From Linyphia triangularis (Eukaryota > Arthropoda > Arachnida > Araneae > Linyphiidae), in the NCBI GenBank assembly GCA_963978545.1, contig OZ021730.1, positions 8,625,796-8,689,795 of the forward strand: a DNA stretch of 64,000 bases. Direction: 5' to 3'. Shown one piece after another: positions 9,512 to 21,100 of the stretch. The position numbers were made by a program, and so were the translations under genes. Position 1 is the first letter of the stretch. Each line of letters begins with the position of its first letter. The notes under the pieces are model-generated. The model was not told the DNA's origin and did not search any database. It saw only the letters and a list, made by a program, of their open reading frames with translations.

Positions 9512-10201
9512 CTATGGCAGAATGGAAGCAGGAAATGTTTTATATCCTTCATTTGTGCACAGCACAATTTCTCTTGTGTTCCATTTCACACGGAGGTGCA
9601 CAATACTTTCCACATCATTCGTCGTCACAACTCCTTGAGCCGGTATCCAGTGGGGAGAGAGCAGGGTATCTTCCAGTGTGTCCGGCTCGCGTGAGACAGA
9701 GGGAGTGTGAGGCGTAGGCGGGGGTGTTTCGAGAGCCGAAGGCAGCAGGGACGTCCGTTCCGAGGGTGGAGGTAAAGGGACGGCACTCGGGCAGGTTTTC
9801 GAAGGTTCTTTTTTCACGTGTGGAAACACCTTTCTCTCCTCCGAACATCTCCAGTATTTTTTCAAAAAAGCGTACCGCTTTGCGGCATCTTGCTGGAGGC
9901 GACGCAGCATCTCAATGATCGGCTCTCCCTCAGGGTCCAAAGTCAGGTCGACGGCAGAGTTTTGATTCACCTTGTACTTGATCCGTCTCTCGTTCAGACG
10001 CACCTTCGCTTGGGTCAAGAGGTGACGCATCCGGTCCCGCACTATCCGACTTTTGGGATCGATCAGACGGTCGAGATGGTCCAACGCGTCCTCCACGGCC
10101 ACCAGAGAGGTGTTGGCGAAGTTGCAGGGAATCGAGGAAGGAACCAAGTCACGGAGGGTGAATCTCTGCGAACACCCTTTGGAAAATTTGTAAGGGGTCA
10201 T
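9512..10201 (-). CDS. Gene A, left-arm intact copy: helical/proline-rich protein of unknown function
   Basis: 229 aa from ATG at 10201 to TAG at 9512. Residues 30-125 are charged and predicted helical, with hydrophobic spacing (VEDALDHLDRLIDP, RMRHLLTQAKVRLNERR). Residues 130-180 are Pro/Ser/Thr-rich (TPPPTPHTP). The last 45 residues look globular. No known family recognised. The frame continues open for about 28 codons upstream of the ATG, with protein-like content (FFPHGVHCPRLYFKIIEIS), before a stop, so a longer spliced form is possible. No TATAAA is seen upstream in this arm, unlike the right copy. An AATAAA follows about 150 bases downstream on the minus strand. Compared with the right copy there are at least six amino-acid differences. 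Confidence 0.7.
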   Translation of the reverse strand: MTPYKFSKGCSQRFTLRDLVPSSIPCNFANTSLVAVEDALDHLDRLIDPKSRIVRDRMRHLLTQAKVRLNERRIKYKVNQNSAVDLTLDPEGEPIIEMLRRLQQDAAKRYAFLKKYWRCSEERKVFPHVKKEPSKTCPSAVPLPPPSERTSLLPSALETPPPTPHTPSVSREPDTLEDTLLSPHWIPAQGVVTTNDVESIVHLRVKWNTREIVLCTNEGYKTFPASILP

Positions 10202-10340
10202 GTGGAGGAGACGCGATATTTCGATGATTTTGAAGTAGAGTCGAGGGCAATGAACACCATGAGGGAAGAAGTGTTTTCAGCATAAAGTTGCAACGTGAAC
10301 CACATGGCAGCAATAAGAACAATTCTGATAATACTTTGAA

Positions 10341-11700
10341 TCCCTACTGATCCCCTTTGCTTGACCTCACATTCACTGAGAATCGAGTACATCTTCTGAG
10401 CTTGTCATTTTCACATATACACTCTCCCCAGGGTCGTGAGTGTCCATATTTCTCTCGTGAAACCCTACAGTTTCTGAGCTTGCCATTTTCACATATACAC
10501 TCTCACCAGTGTCGTGAGTGTTTTAAGCACAGTGTTTCGTGAGTTACAGTTTCAGGACTTGCCGTTTCCCACACTTCCTTGACTTGATATATCCATTCTA
10601 GAAAACATATTCGAAAGACGTTACATACACTCTTTTTCTTCATCAATTCGTTTTAAAGCAATATCCCTCGATATTTCATACACATTTTTACGGTGGCCAC
10701 TCTTCCGACTCGACGACGGAATGCATTTTCTATGTTTCGCACGGTTACAGTTTCAGGACTTGCCGTTTCCCATACTTCCTTGACTTGATATATCCATTCT
10801 AGCAAACATATTCGAAAGACGTTACATACACTCTTTTTCTTCGTCAATTCGTTTTGAAGCAATAGCCCTCGATATTTCATACACATTTTTACGGTGGCCA
10901 CTCTTCCGACTCGACGACAGAATGCATTTTCTATGTTTCGCACGGCAAAGTTCCACATCTCTCTCATTTCCGTACACATTTTTACGGGGGGTCACTCGAT
11001 CGACCATCCCATTCGTGCAGGACAGTTTTGTTATTTTTCGTACGCTTTTTCACGTTAGCCACTCTTCTGACCCTACGACGGAATCCAGAATCATTCCATA
11101 TTTGTTCGTGCAGGAAGGTTCTACAATCCATATCTTGTTAGGGTTTCCTGGCTTTCTCTAAAACGTAGCTTGGTTTCATTGGAGTGCAGTTCCTTCATTC
11201 GGGTCGTTAGTTTCTGGCAGCGGCTTGTTCATTGAAGTCATTTTTTTCGAAACATTCCTACTATAAGGATGATTTAAAAAAAGTTCTAGGACTTCCGTTT
11301 TGCTTCTTATTTTTCCTTCCAATGCTCTTATTTCTTTAAGTCATTCCCTCTATAAGAATGATATACACGTGACTTGCCTATAAAAATCGTATTCCTCTGC
11401 ACGCCGAAAAACGTAACACGTTCCATAAGAATCGTCTTCCTGTATCCATAACATGCAGAGAAATGTGACATGCCTGAAAAAGAAATCGTTCGTGGTGGTA
11501 CAAAACACATTTAAAATGAATTGGCGATGCAAGGGAAGCACACAAAAAAAAACAATCTGCACTTGGTTCTGCACAAGGCTCCAGTGATTTACCTCTAATC
11601 TGGTTCCACTCACAAGCTTTTTAAAAAAATCAGAAATCTACGTGTCTCGTTGATGATCCTTACAACTTTGCCTTGAAAACAACGCCTACGCACCGTGGCT
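10341..11700. repeat. Core non-coding region with 201-bp tandem repeat
   Basis: A direct repeat of 201 bases (10543-10743 and 10744-10944) starts GTTACAGTTTCAGGACTTGC, and shorter diverged copies of its ACGGTGGCCACTC segment lie near 10975 and 11050. A further pair (about 10390 and 10470) shares CATTTTCACATATACACTCTC. Because 201 is a multiple of 3, a 108-codon minus-strand frame runs through both copies, but it lacks other coding evidence. I see no convincing gene here. Confidence 0.6.
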
Positions 11701-11705
11701 CTCTC

Positions 11706-11839
11706 TATAAAAAGCCACCCCGCAATCGAGTTGTCTCATTCGAAACGAGTTCTTCTTCTACTCTGGCAGTTGAGTTTCTTCTTTCGTAACGTTCGCCTCG
11801 AGTTACCTCATCCGAAACGAGTTCTTTCTCTATAAAAAG
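11706..11839 (+). promoter_or_regulatory. Duplicated TATA promoter of the RING gene
   Basis: TATAAAAAG at 11706-11714 and again at 11831-11839, each followed by the same CCACCCCGCAATCGAGTTG leader. This is a 125-base tandem duplication of a core promoter. The ATG follows at 11947, about 108 bases after the second box. Confidence 0.7.
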
Positions 11840-11946
11840 CCACCCCGCAATCGAGTTGTCTCATTCGAAATTCTTCTTCCACTCTGGCAGTTGAGTTTCT
11901 TCGTTCGCCATCCACTCTGCAATCGGTAACTGCTTCTCTCTTCGTG

Positions 11947-12720
11947 ATGTCGATTCCATCATGCTGCGGGGTGGACGCGTGCGACTGGGAACAAATGGAG
12001 ATGCCCTGCTGCCGAAACCGCTTCCACGCCTTTTGCGTCGACGCGGGCAGCCGCACGCATCGGACGTGCATGCGACCCACATGTCGCCGACCTCTGCCCT
12101 TTTCCCTATTCGTCACGGCTCGGGAACTCACCGGCTGCCCGAAAGGAGAGTGCTTGATCTGACGACAAGACACCTTCTTCGAGGGGAGCTACAACCACGA
12201 CCGGAAGCACTTTTCCCATCCCACGTGCATGGCGCGGTGGTGCGGAGAGAGGGAAGAGACTAAGTGCCCCGGTTGCAACGTTCCGCTTCCTTCGACGGTG
12301 CTCGAGTCGTGCAAAAGACTCTGGAGGGACGAAGTCGTCCGAGGGGCCGAGCGTCTCCTCGCCGAGGCTGCTCCGAGCCTGAAGACATGGCTCGAGCAGC
12401 ACGTGACGAACCGCCGGGTGCCAGTCGTCGACGACGGACGGCTGACGGAAGAGGAAGAAGCGACCGGTGCCGATTGGGACACAGAGACCGTCCTGAGCGG
12501 CATCGCTCGTCTATTTGTTCTTCCCGTCGACGTGCGAGTCGCCTTGTTGGACTCGTTGCAACTCCTCCACGACGCTAGGAGACCGTGCAACGACACCCGG
12601 TGCCTTTTGAGAGAGCACGGTCGGTGTGTGGAGAACGCACCAACCAGAACCAGAAAACAGACCAGAAGACCACTTTCCAGAAGACGCCGTCTTCGACTGA
12701 GACATTCACTTATCCTTTGA
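11947..12720 (+). pseudogene. Tandem RING-like zinc-finger gene with an in-frame TGA
   Basis: One frame runs from ATG 11947 to TGA 12718-12720 (257 codons), interrupted by a single TGA at 12160-12162. The first module (residues about 6-47) has CCRNRFHAFC and CMRPTC. The second starts CPKGEC just before the TGA and continues after it with HDRKHFSHPTC and KCPGC, so the stop falls inside the second zinc-binding module. The remainder (about 105-257) is acidic, then ends in an Arg-rich tail. RING-type modules usually recruit E2 enzymes for ubiquitin transfer; that role is inferred. A CGA-to-TGA change is the simplest origin of the stop; readthrough or assembly error are alternatives. It is the only gene in the unique core. 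Confidence 0.65.
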
Positions 12721-13330
12721 GAATGTGTATGGTGCTATTTTTAATGTTGGTGATGGTTTTTTTTGCAAATATCGAATAATGTAACTCTTGATTCATAATG
12801 GTTGAACGTATTGTATTGTGCTACTGTACCATGAGTTGTAATATCTTCTTACGATTCAACATTTTCAGAAAGCAGCTCATTCATACTGTATGAACGTATT
12901 GTATTGTGCTACTAGTGTTATTCATTTTTAATGTTGGTGATGGTTTTTTTTTGCAAATATTGGATAGTGTAACTCTTGATTCATAATGGTTGAACGTATT
13001 GTATTGTGCTACTGTACCATGAGTTGTAATATCTTCTTACGATTCAACATTTTCAGAAAGCAGCTCATTCATAGTGTTATTCATTTTTAATGTTGGTGAT
13101 GTTTTTTTGCAAATATTGGATAGTGCAACTCTTGATTCATAATGGTTGAACGTATTGTATTGTGCTACTGTACCATGAGTTGTAATATCTTCTTACGATT
13201 CAACATTTTCTGAAAGCAGCTCATTCGTACTGTATGAACGTATTGTAATGTGTTACTAGTGTTATTACTGTGTATGAACCTGTTGTATTGTACTATTAGT
13301 TCGTTTAATAAAACTGCATAAAAATTATGC
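12721..13330 (+). repeat. Repetitive 3' UTR region of the RING gene
   Basis: Three tandem copies of a 158-189 base unit starting TTTTTAATGTTGGTGATG (about 12738, 12927, 13085) with GATTCATAATGGTTGAACG inside. An AATAAA follows at about 13307, the likely poly(A) signal. Confidence 0.65.
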
Positions 13331-13766
13331 ATATTTAGCAAAAAACTTGTGTTTTTTCTTTGTTGACAGATACGTTGTCATAGTAGACTGTAAACAACGC
13401 GCTACCGTGAATCCATAAAAAGAATCCATTGGAAGAGTTGCCTTGCGCTTAATGCGTATTGACCACATATTCAATAATGGAATTGTAATTTTATTAGCTG
13501 CGTGTCCCGTTCAGCTGGTTTGTAAGAAAAAGTAAAACACATGAACGTGACACCGCGCATGAGTAGAGCGTTGAAATACAGCAAATATATGGAAAATTAT
13601 AATAATAATCGAACCGTTTATCGGACAGACGATTAGAAAATAGGGCTCCTGCCCCATTAGGAGGGATGGGACGATGACGCCACTTGGCGTGACCGGATAT
13701 GACGTCACGGAAAGTGACATCACCGGGTGTCATGTAACCGGAAGTGGAGTTGTTTCCCTTCTGCTG
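13331..13766. other. Core region between RING gene and nLTR-1, with CRE
   Basis: No gene seen. It contains TGACGTCA at 13700-13707 and the start of a ~76-base repeat (CCGGAAGTGGAGTTGTTT) that continues after nLTR-1 at 22010. The last 11 bases, cccttctgctg, are the nLTR-1 target duplication. Confidence 0.6.
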
Positions 13767-14091
13767 CCCCCTCAGGGGGTTTACTTTCTCAAAGTAAATA
13801 CGGGCTTCACAACCCCGGGGCGCCCCAGTGATCTATCCCTCCTTCTGTTTTACCTTCTTTTTTGGGTTCTGTATTTATTGTTTGACTTCTCTTCCTTCCC
13901 TCGTTGTGGTTACCTCTTCAGAGGTGAGGGCTTCCCTTGAGAAGCTTTGTGCCGCTCTGTTGCCATCAGCTTCTCTTAGAAATTAAATCACCCACGTGTT
14001 TGCCGTGCGTGGAGACCCGTGTCTCTGGAAAGGGGGATCCTGGTAGTTGAGGGACGACATACTGCCCCAATACACTGCTTTGGCCCTTGCT

Positions 14092-14275
14092 GGTTGGTTG
14101 GTTGTATTCAGATTATCTGGCGCCGTCAGCATCACGAGGGCTATAATGCGCCGAAACATTTCGTCATTTAACAAACCAACATACATTTACAAACACCCAT
14201 GTCAAACACGGGACTCGAACCCGCAACCACGTGGTCTAGAAGCCGGCATGCTAACCACTATACCGTTTGGTCGGC
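14092..14275 (-). mobile_element. tRNA-derived SINE
   Basis: 184 bases between copies of gctttggcccttgct (14077-14091 and 14276-14290). On the minus strand it reads as a tRNA-like head with A-box-like TAGTGGTTAGCATG and B box GGTTCGAGTCC, then a tail with GGCGCATTATAGCC and a (CAAC)n end. The tail matches the LINE fragment at 34877-34950, so that LINE family is its probable mobilising partner. It is not a functional tRNA gene. Confidence 0.88.
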
Positions 14276-14601
14276 GCTTTGGCCCTTGCTTCAGATAAAC
14301 GGGAGGTGCACATTGGTCCCGTGTGCATCAATCGGCTGGTCGTCCGACTTCGTCGGCGGCTAGGGACCAAGTGATCAGTCCATTTGCTGAGAATCTCGTA
14401 AAGGGTGGAGGCTTCTTCAGGGATGGACTGCTTGCGTATAGGCACTGGTTAACCCGATAGAGTCATGCTGTGCGTAACAGTTCTGTTGATATTTTGTTTT
14501 CTTTTATGATTTTTGTTGCTTGCCGGCAGGCTCTATCCCCGATAATGAGGACTCCATGGTGGGTGGAACTCTAGTGCCCGAATTCTCATTTCATTTCTCT
14601 T

Positions 14602-15094
14602 ATGGCAAGTAAATCTTTTTTCTCTCCTCCCCCTCGTGGGGAGCAACAAGGTCATGTACTAGCAGCTAAATATTTTATTATTAAAAGATTAGAAGGCTCT
14701 TTTGAGAAGGTTTCTCCCTTCTTAATTGAAAAGGCACTGAAGTCTTACGTTGGAGAGGTTGCTTCAGTTAAGAAACTGAGGTCTGGCGACTTATTAATTG
14801 AAGTCAAAATCACCAACCAAGTGGAGAGTATTTTGAAGATTGAAGTTTTCGGTACTTTCCCAGTGACTGTGACTGAACATGCGTCACTTAATAAATTTCG
14901 TGGGGTAATATCCGAATCTGATCTCTATCATACTACTGAGGAGGAGATTTTGGATCATTTGCGTGATCAGCAAGTTTCAGCTGTTTACCGTATAACCATA
15001 CGGAAAGATGGCAATATATTACCAACTAAACATCTCATACTGACTTTTGACAGGCCAACGCTGCCAACACACGTGAAAGCCGGGTATCTGAATT
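14602..15094 (+). pseudogene. nLTR-1 ORF1, N-terminal part
   Basis: ATG at 14602; 164 codons to KAGYLN, where a DNA transposon interrupts it. It has GSFEKVSPFLIEKALKS and a KLRSGDLLIEVK block as in the other ORF1 proteins. The remainder of the gene is at 17444-18115. The last four codons of the apparent ORF (WSIP) belong to the inserted element. Confidence 0.88.
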
Positions 15095-17443
15095 GGTCAA
15101 TTCCATGAAAATGCGACATAGACATAATTTTTAAATTATCACTAAATTAATGTTTTTTTGTTCCAGTTCTTAGAAAACAAGTCAAATTGTATGAAAATAA
15201 TAAGATATAATAAGAAAATCGTATGAATATTTTTTTTATAGTTAATTAATCTAGGACTTACTTTGAAACCGAAAATCTGTTATTTTTACCTCTAGTTTAA
15301 TGTCCATTGAAGCACTTAAATACCACATAGATTTTTGAAATAAACATATTTTTTTAAAGAATGGTTCACTTTATGCTTAAAAACAACAAAATTTTTACTT
15401 AAAACTTCTTAATAATTTTGCTATTCCCCTCAAACTTGATATTAGTGTTCATGTCATGTCTGTCACAAAAAACTTGGATTTTTTTATTTTAAACAAAATC
15501 CACTTAATAAAAATTATTAACACTTTATTTTCTCTTTTTATAGATCAAAACAAACAGTTCATAAAAAATGTGAAAAATAAATTTAAAATTTGAGCAAAAT
15601 ATAGAATATTAAATTTTGTCATGTCTGTCACGTTTGTCATGTCTGTCACACCAGTCATGTCTGTCACAATTAATTTTTCAAGCACCTTAGCCTTAATTTT
15701 TTACTTTGAAAGTTGTTATTATTATTATTTAACTTAGTATTGATGGCAATAGTATTTCTGTACAACTCAACTAAAAAAAAGCTCAGAAAATCAGAGGATG
15801 GATCTGCAGTTCGCAACATAAAAAGAGGGAATTTTAAATGATGTATTAAACTTAATGGAAAAACAGCTTATATACTTTTTGTGCCACTTGTATATAAAAC
15901 ATACACATTCTAATGTGTTTACCAATTTATTAAAAAATCTGCTACATGGAAAACTTGTGATACAAACTAATTTCAGTGAAAACTATTCTCATATTTATCA
16001 GGATGAAATTCAGTTTGCTCATTGGCAGAATGCTTTCTCTACTATATACACTACAATGGTATATTATTGTGATAGTGACTCTGTCACTGTTTCTCAGAGT
16101 CATGTGTAATTCTAATTATGGTAATCATGACAAATATTCTGTTATTGTATTTAACAATTTAGTCATCAAAAAATTCATGAAAGGTCACTTAGAGTTTAAA
16201 GTACAAGTGATTGAATTCCAATCTGATGGAACATTTCAACCCTTTAAACAAAAATATGCAATATTTTCCATGACACAAAGTAAGCTCCAACAGTCTGTCA
16301 TTTTTTATCCACCTCACATGGCAAAGGATGCATTGATAGCATTGGTGGGGCTATTAAGCGCCAAATCAGATGCTACTCGAACCAGAAGTCTAGATTCTAA
16401 AACACCATGTAAGTTTGCTGAAGCTGCAATGAAAATTTGTCCTAGAATCAGTGGTATGAACCATAAGAAAAATATAAAGATTGATAGCAAAACTTGATCT
16501 GACATGGCAAGAAATCGAAACAATGCCTGGTACAAGAAATCTAAAGGAAACCGTTGTTTCCGATCGTGTGCACCTGGCATAATATTTTATAGCCCCACTT
16601 CAGAGTGTAAAAAAGGTACTCTTTTAAATTTCAATACTGGAGAATGACCTATTGGAAAATGCAACTGTTCACAATTTGCAATGTAGCCAATGGATGAATC
16701 CACAATACAATAATGAGGTTTTTTGAGATTTTGATGGATTAATAACACAAATCGCACAGAACCAGTGCAAAATAAAATGCTTTGTACCAAATAAAATTAA
16801 AGGTATGTTTAAATTTGAAACAGAAGTTCATGTTGCCTGGCATGAGAAAGAGCAAATGTGGCAGCTCCCACACTAGTCAATTCCAAGGGATTTTAAATAT
16901 TTTTTATAATTTATTTTGTGAGTCATATAACATAATATATTAATGTTATATCATATTGTAATCTTCAAGTCATGATAAAAATAAAGAAAATTATATTTAA
17001 GAAAAAAATACTTAACTTCATAGAAAATTGTACACGTGTCATGTCTGTCACAAAACCTTGTCATGTCTGTCACGCTGATAAATATTTTATAATATTTTAC
17101 TATTTAAAAATTTCTTAACATTTTTCTTTCTGCTTGACATATCCAAGTCTTATTTTGATCCCCAAAAAATTTTAGACTTGACAAGCATACCAATTAAGAG
17201 CAAATGGTAATAATATATGGTCACTCAAAATCTATGTCTCAATTTTGTCATGTCTGTCACAGCACGTTTTAACCCAATTAATTAAAAGTAATTTTTCCAG
17301 AATTAAAATTTTAGTGTTTTTTATAACTAAGGCCTATATTTACATCACCCCATGGCAATGTTTTACCAGTTAATTAATATTTAGTACTTAAAGATGAACA
17401 AGAAACTTGTCTCATGTCATGTCTGTCACAAATGGAATTCACC
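15095..17443. mobile_element. DNA transposon with 12-bp TIRs and repeated subterminal motif
   Basis: Ends GGTCAATTCCAT and ATGGAATTCACC (11 of 12 complementary), flanked by AATT at 15091-15094 and 17444-17447. Removing it restores ORF1 (YLN-CKIRP). Eight direct copies of the 15-mer TGTCATGTCTGTCAC (one lacks its first base) lie near the two ends: 15452, 15617, 15635, 15654, then 17037, 17059, 17246, 17415. The superfamily is not assigned. Confidence 0.85.
15855..16600 (+). pseudogene. Decayed transposase-like reading frames
   Basis: Two overlapping frames (15855-16109 and 15976-16497) form one broken protein. The first gives FSENYSHIYQDEIQFAHWQ and TMVYYCDSDSVTVSQSH. After a frameshift the second gives HDKYSVIVFNNLVI, FQSDGTFQPFKQKYAIFSMTQ-like text and KFAEAAMKICPRISG. 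Just after the stop, WQEIETMPGTRN continues the pattern. Spaced acidic residues suggest a DDE/D-type transposase, but I cannot name the family. It is clearly non-functional. Confidence 0.55.
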
Positions 17444-18115
17444 AATTGTAAAATCCGACCGTACATACCTAATCCACTTCGCTGCTTTAAGTGCCAGAGA
17501 TATGGACATTCCCAAACGGCTTGCCGCGGGAAAATTGAAATCTGCGCACGTTGTGCAGGAAGTGGCCATGGTAGTTCTGGTTGCACTGCACCTGAAAAGT
17601 GTGTGAATTGTGAAGGCACACACCCATCTTTCTTCCGCAAATGTCCACAGTTTGTGATGGAGAAAGAAATTCAGACTGTACGTGCCAATCAAAACGTATC
17701 GTACTTCGAGGCGAAAAAACAAGTTGAAGCTCGGACTCCACGTGTGGGAGTAGCATATGCTGATGCTTGCAAAAAGTCAGTATGCAGCCAAAGCACTCAA
17801 ACTGAACCACATAGCTTGTCACATAACAAATTACCCCCACGTAGCTTGTCACATACCAAATTACCATCACGACCATCTTCTTCGGAAAGTACCAAAAAAC
17901 CAATTCTTCTTAAAAAATCACTTGCAAAGTCAAAGGCACTTCAGGCAATTAAATTGAAGTCAGCAAAGGTTGGCGTTCCTAGAGGGAAACTTGCCAATCC
18001 TTTTAGTATCCTCGATTCACATAATGACTCGGATGAGGTAAGACTTTACCCATCTGATGATGAGGAGTGTTTTGAAGATCCTGACCCTACTTTCAACATA
18101 TCTGTAAATAGTTAA
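17444..18115 (+). pseudogene. nLTR-1 ORF1, C-terminal part with zinc knuckles
   Basis: Resumes at CKIRPYIPNPLRC. Zinc knuckles are CFKCQRYGHSQTAC, CARCAGSGHGSSGC and CVNCEGTHPSFFRKC, then a Ser/Lys-rich region and an acidic end (SDDEECFEDPDP). The stop TAA at 18113-18115 overlaps the ORF2 ATG. The apparent start at 17414 lies in the inserted transposon. Confidence 0.88.
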
Positions 18116-21100
18116 TGGCTTCTTTTGTTTCTTGGAACTGTCGCAGTTTTAGGTCTAGGAAGGATGATGTGAAAAACATAATATCTAATTACAATCCAGC
18201 ATGTTTGGCCCTTCAAGAAACTTTCTTGAAGGATACTTATACATCTAAGATCCGTAGGTATAGTTGCATTAGGAAAGATGTTACCCGTGGTAATACAGTG
18301 TCTGGAGGAATATGTCTGTTTATTTCTCACGATTACCCCAGCACTGTACTCGCACTACGCACATCTCTACAGGCTGTGGCTGCGAGACTTCATTTTCAGT
18401 CCCTTCTCACAGTCTGTTGCATATACCTACCGCCACATGCTATCATCCGCCAAGAGGAGCTAAATGATCTGATAGACCAGCTTCCAGCTCCATTTCTATT
18501 GCTTGGTGACTTTAATGGACACAGTACTATGTGGGGTAATGATAATACGAACCCACGTGGGAGACAGATTGAAAAGTTGTTATCTGATCACTGTCTCTGT
18601 CTCCTGAATAATGAGGAGAAAACATATTTTCATGAACACACTAGAACATTCCACTCACTTGACTTAGCCATTTGTTCCCCTATACTTTTGCCATATTTGA
18701 ATTTTGCTGTTGGAAGTGATCTACACAACAGTGATCACTTCCCTGTCCTCATTTCCCATGCAGGTAGTAGCGTGACCAACCGCCTACCTACTTACATATA
18801 CAATAGGGCAAATTGGGACAAATTTTCTGAATTGGCTGTTATAACGGGAACAATGGTGAACAGTGAGGATGTTGATACTGCTGTCCAAAATGTCACTGAA
18901 GCAATTTTAAATGCTGCAGACTCCTCTATTCCTAAGACATCACCTAGAACACTGCGACACTGTAAACCATACTGGAATGCAGACTGTCAATCTGCATACA
19001 AGAAACAAAAGAAGCTATGGGGTATCTTCCGCAGATACCCAACTACAGGAAACCTTATCGCCTTTAAAAAGGCTAAGGCATTTGCTCGTAGAGTTAGACG
19101 TCAGAGTCAGAAGGATTCTTGGATAAGTTATGTATCTTCAATTACATCTAAAACATCAAGCAAGCAGTTGTGGAAGAAGGTTAGAGCAGCCAACGGTTTG
19201 TATCCGGAATATTCTTGTCCGATACTTCAAACCGGAGCTGCTGTGTTCTCTTCCCCTGAAGATATTGCTAACCTTATCGGTGAAACTTTTGAAAGAGTAT
19301 CCAGTTCCGATTCTTATAGTTCTACTTTTCTATTGACTAAGAATCGTGCTGAACGGACTGGAATTAACTTCAAAAGCAATATTGAATATTCCTACAACTG
19401 TGACCTTAAGATGTACGAATTGAAGAGCGCTTTATCTAAAGCCCATAACACCAGTCCAGGTCCAGATGGGATCAGTTACCAAATGCTTCGCCATTTAAGT
19501 CCAGATTCTCTTTTTAACATCCTTTTTCTCTTTAATAGAATCTGGAAAGAGAACATCTTTCCTACCTTGTGGCGGGAAGCTACTGTAATCCCCATTCTGA
19601 AGCCTGGAAAAGATCCCAAGGATCCTCTGAACTATCGACCGATAGCCTTAACGAGCTGCCTCTGTAAGACCTTTGAACGTATTGTAAACGCCCGACTCTC
19701 TTACATGTTGGAAAAAGATGGATGTATTTCACCTTTTCAGAGTGGATTCCGACGAGGACGGTCCACTCTTGATAACATCGTGAAACTAGAAACAGCTGTC
19801 CGTAATGCCTTTGTGCAAAGGAATCATCTAGTTTCAATCTTTTTCGACATTGAGAAGGCGTATGATCATACGTGGCGATATGGTATCCTGCAAACCCTAT
19901 TTAAATTTGGTTTTAGGGGTAATTTGCCTCTTTTTATTCAAAACTTTTTATCATCTCGTGTTTTTAGAGTCCGCATTGGAACTTCATTTTCTAATTATTT
20001 TAATCAATCTGAAGGAGTTACTCAAGGTTGCGTTTTAAGTGTCACCCTTTTTAACCTTCACATCAGTAACATTCTTCATGTGCTTTCACCCTTTGTTCAT
20101 GGAACTTTGTATGTTGATGATTTGCAAATCTCATGCCAAGGATCAAACATGCGCTTAATTGAACGTCAATTACAAACTGCTGTTAACAGACTTGTAGAAT
20201 GGTGTGAACAAAACGGCCATAAACTATCACCATCTAAAAGCAGTTGTGTCCATTTCTGTAGGAGGAGGGGTCTTCACCCTGACCCTGAAATCCACATACG
20301 CAATTCTCCCATCCCAGTTGTGAATCAGATAAGATACTTGGAAGTCATTTTCGACAGCAAATTGAATTTTCTCCCACATATTTTATACTTGCGCAAGAAG
20401 TGCGATAGGTCGCTTAATATCCTCAAAGTACTTTCAAATACTTCTTGGGGTGCTGACCGCACTTCTTTGCTGCGTATTTACCAATCTGTAATTTTATCTC
20501 GCCTTGATTATGGATGTGTTGCGTATGGGTCTGCAGGAGTATCCCTTCTACGAAGATTGGATACTGTCCATCACACTGCTGCCCGTATTTGTTCAGGTGC
20601 ATTTCGCACTTCACCCATTGAAAGTCTGTTGACAGAGTGTAGTCTACTTCCACTTGACTTGAGACGTAAAAAATTAAGCGCCAACTACTACTGTAGAATT
20701 ATGTCTGATCCTTTTCACCCTTTACGTAAGTTGAGACTTGATGCTTATCTTGGTAGGTTATATGATGCTCGTCCATCTAACGTCCGACCACTTTCTGAAA
20801 GAGCGAAATCCATCTTGATGGATGCAGCTCTAAGTGACGTAGTTACCCAAACATTTATCACTCAATCCTTTCCACCGTGGGATATTCCATCTATCCACTT
20901 TCTCAATCCATTTGCGATGTATTGCAAGGCAGACACTGCCCCAGAAATTTTGCAACAAATCTTTTGTGATCACCGCTCTCAGTATGCTGACTATGAAGCA
21001 GTTTTTACTGATGGATCCAAAGCAGGTGAACATGTTGGCTGTGGTACTGTGTCCGACACATCCACAGTCGCTTTTACACTTCATAAATCCTGCTCGGTTT

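Larger units (their letters stand above)
5409..10340. repeat. Left terminal inverted repeat of the TA-element (4.9 kb)
   Basis: Inverted match to the right arm from CAGTCGCTCG to the point where minus-strand ATTCAAAG diverges from TTTCAAAG (22395). It carries gene B and gene A on the minus strand. Differences from the right arm include a 240-base promoter duplication at 8058-8439, a 9-base longer hairpin loop at 8549-8601, one fewer AACGTT repeat unit, and a few substitutions. There is no later transposon in this arm. Confidence 0.9.

Noticed and set aside
10198..10392. 64-aa minus-strand frame upstream of gene A
   Set aside because: It spans the arm/core boundary, ends before the gene A ATG in another frame, and its start is absent from the right arm.
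14200..14275. tRNA gene on the minus strand
   Set aside because: A/B-box-like sequences are present, but it lies inside a target-duplicated insertion with a LINE-like tail, so it is a SINE head.
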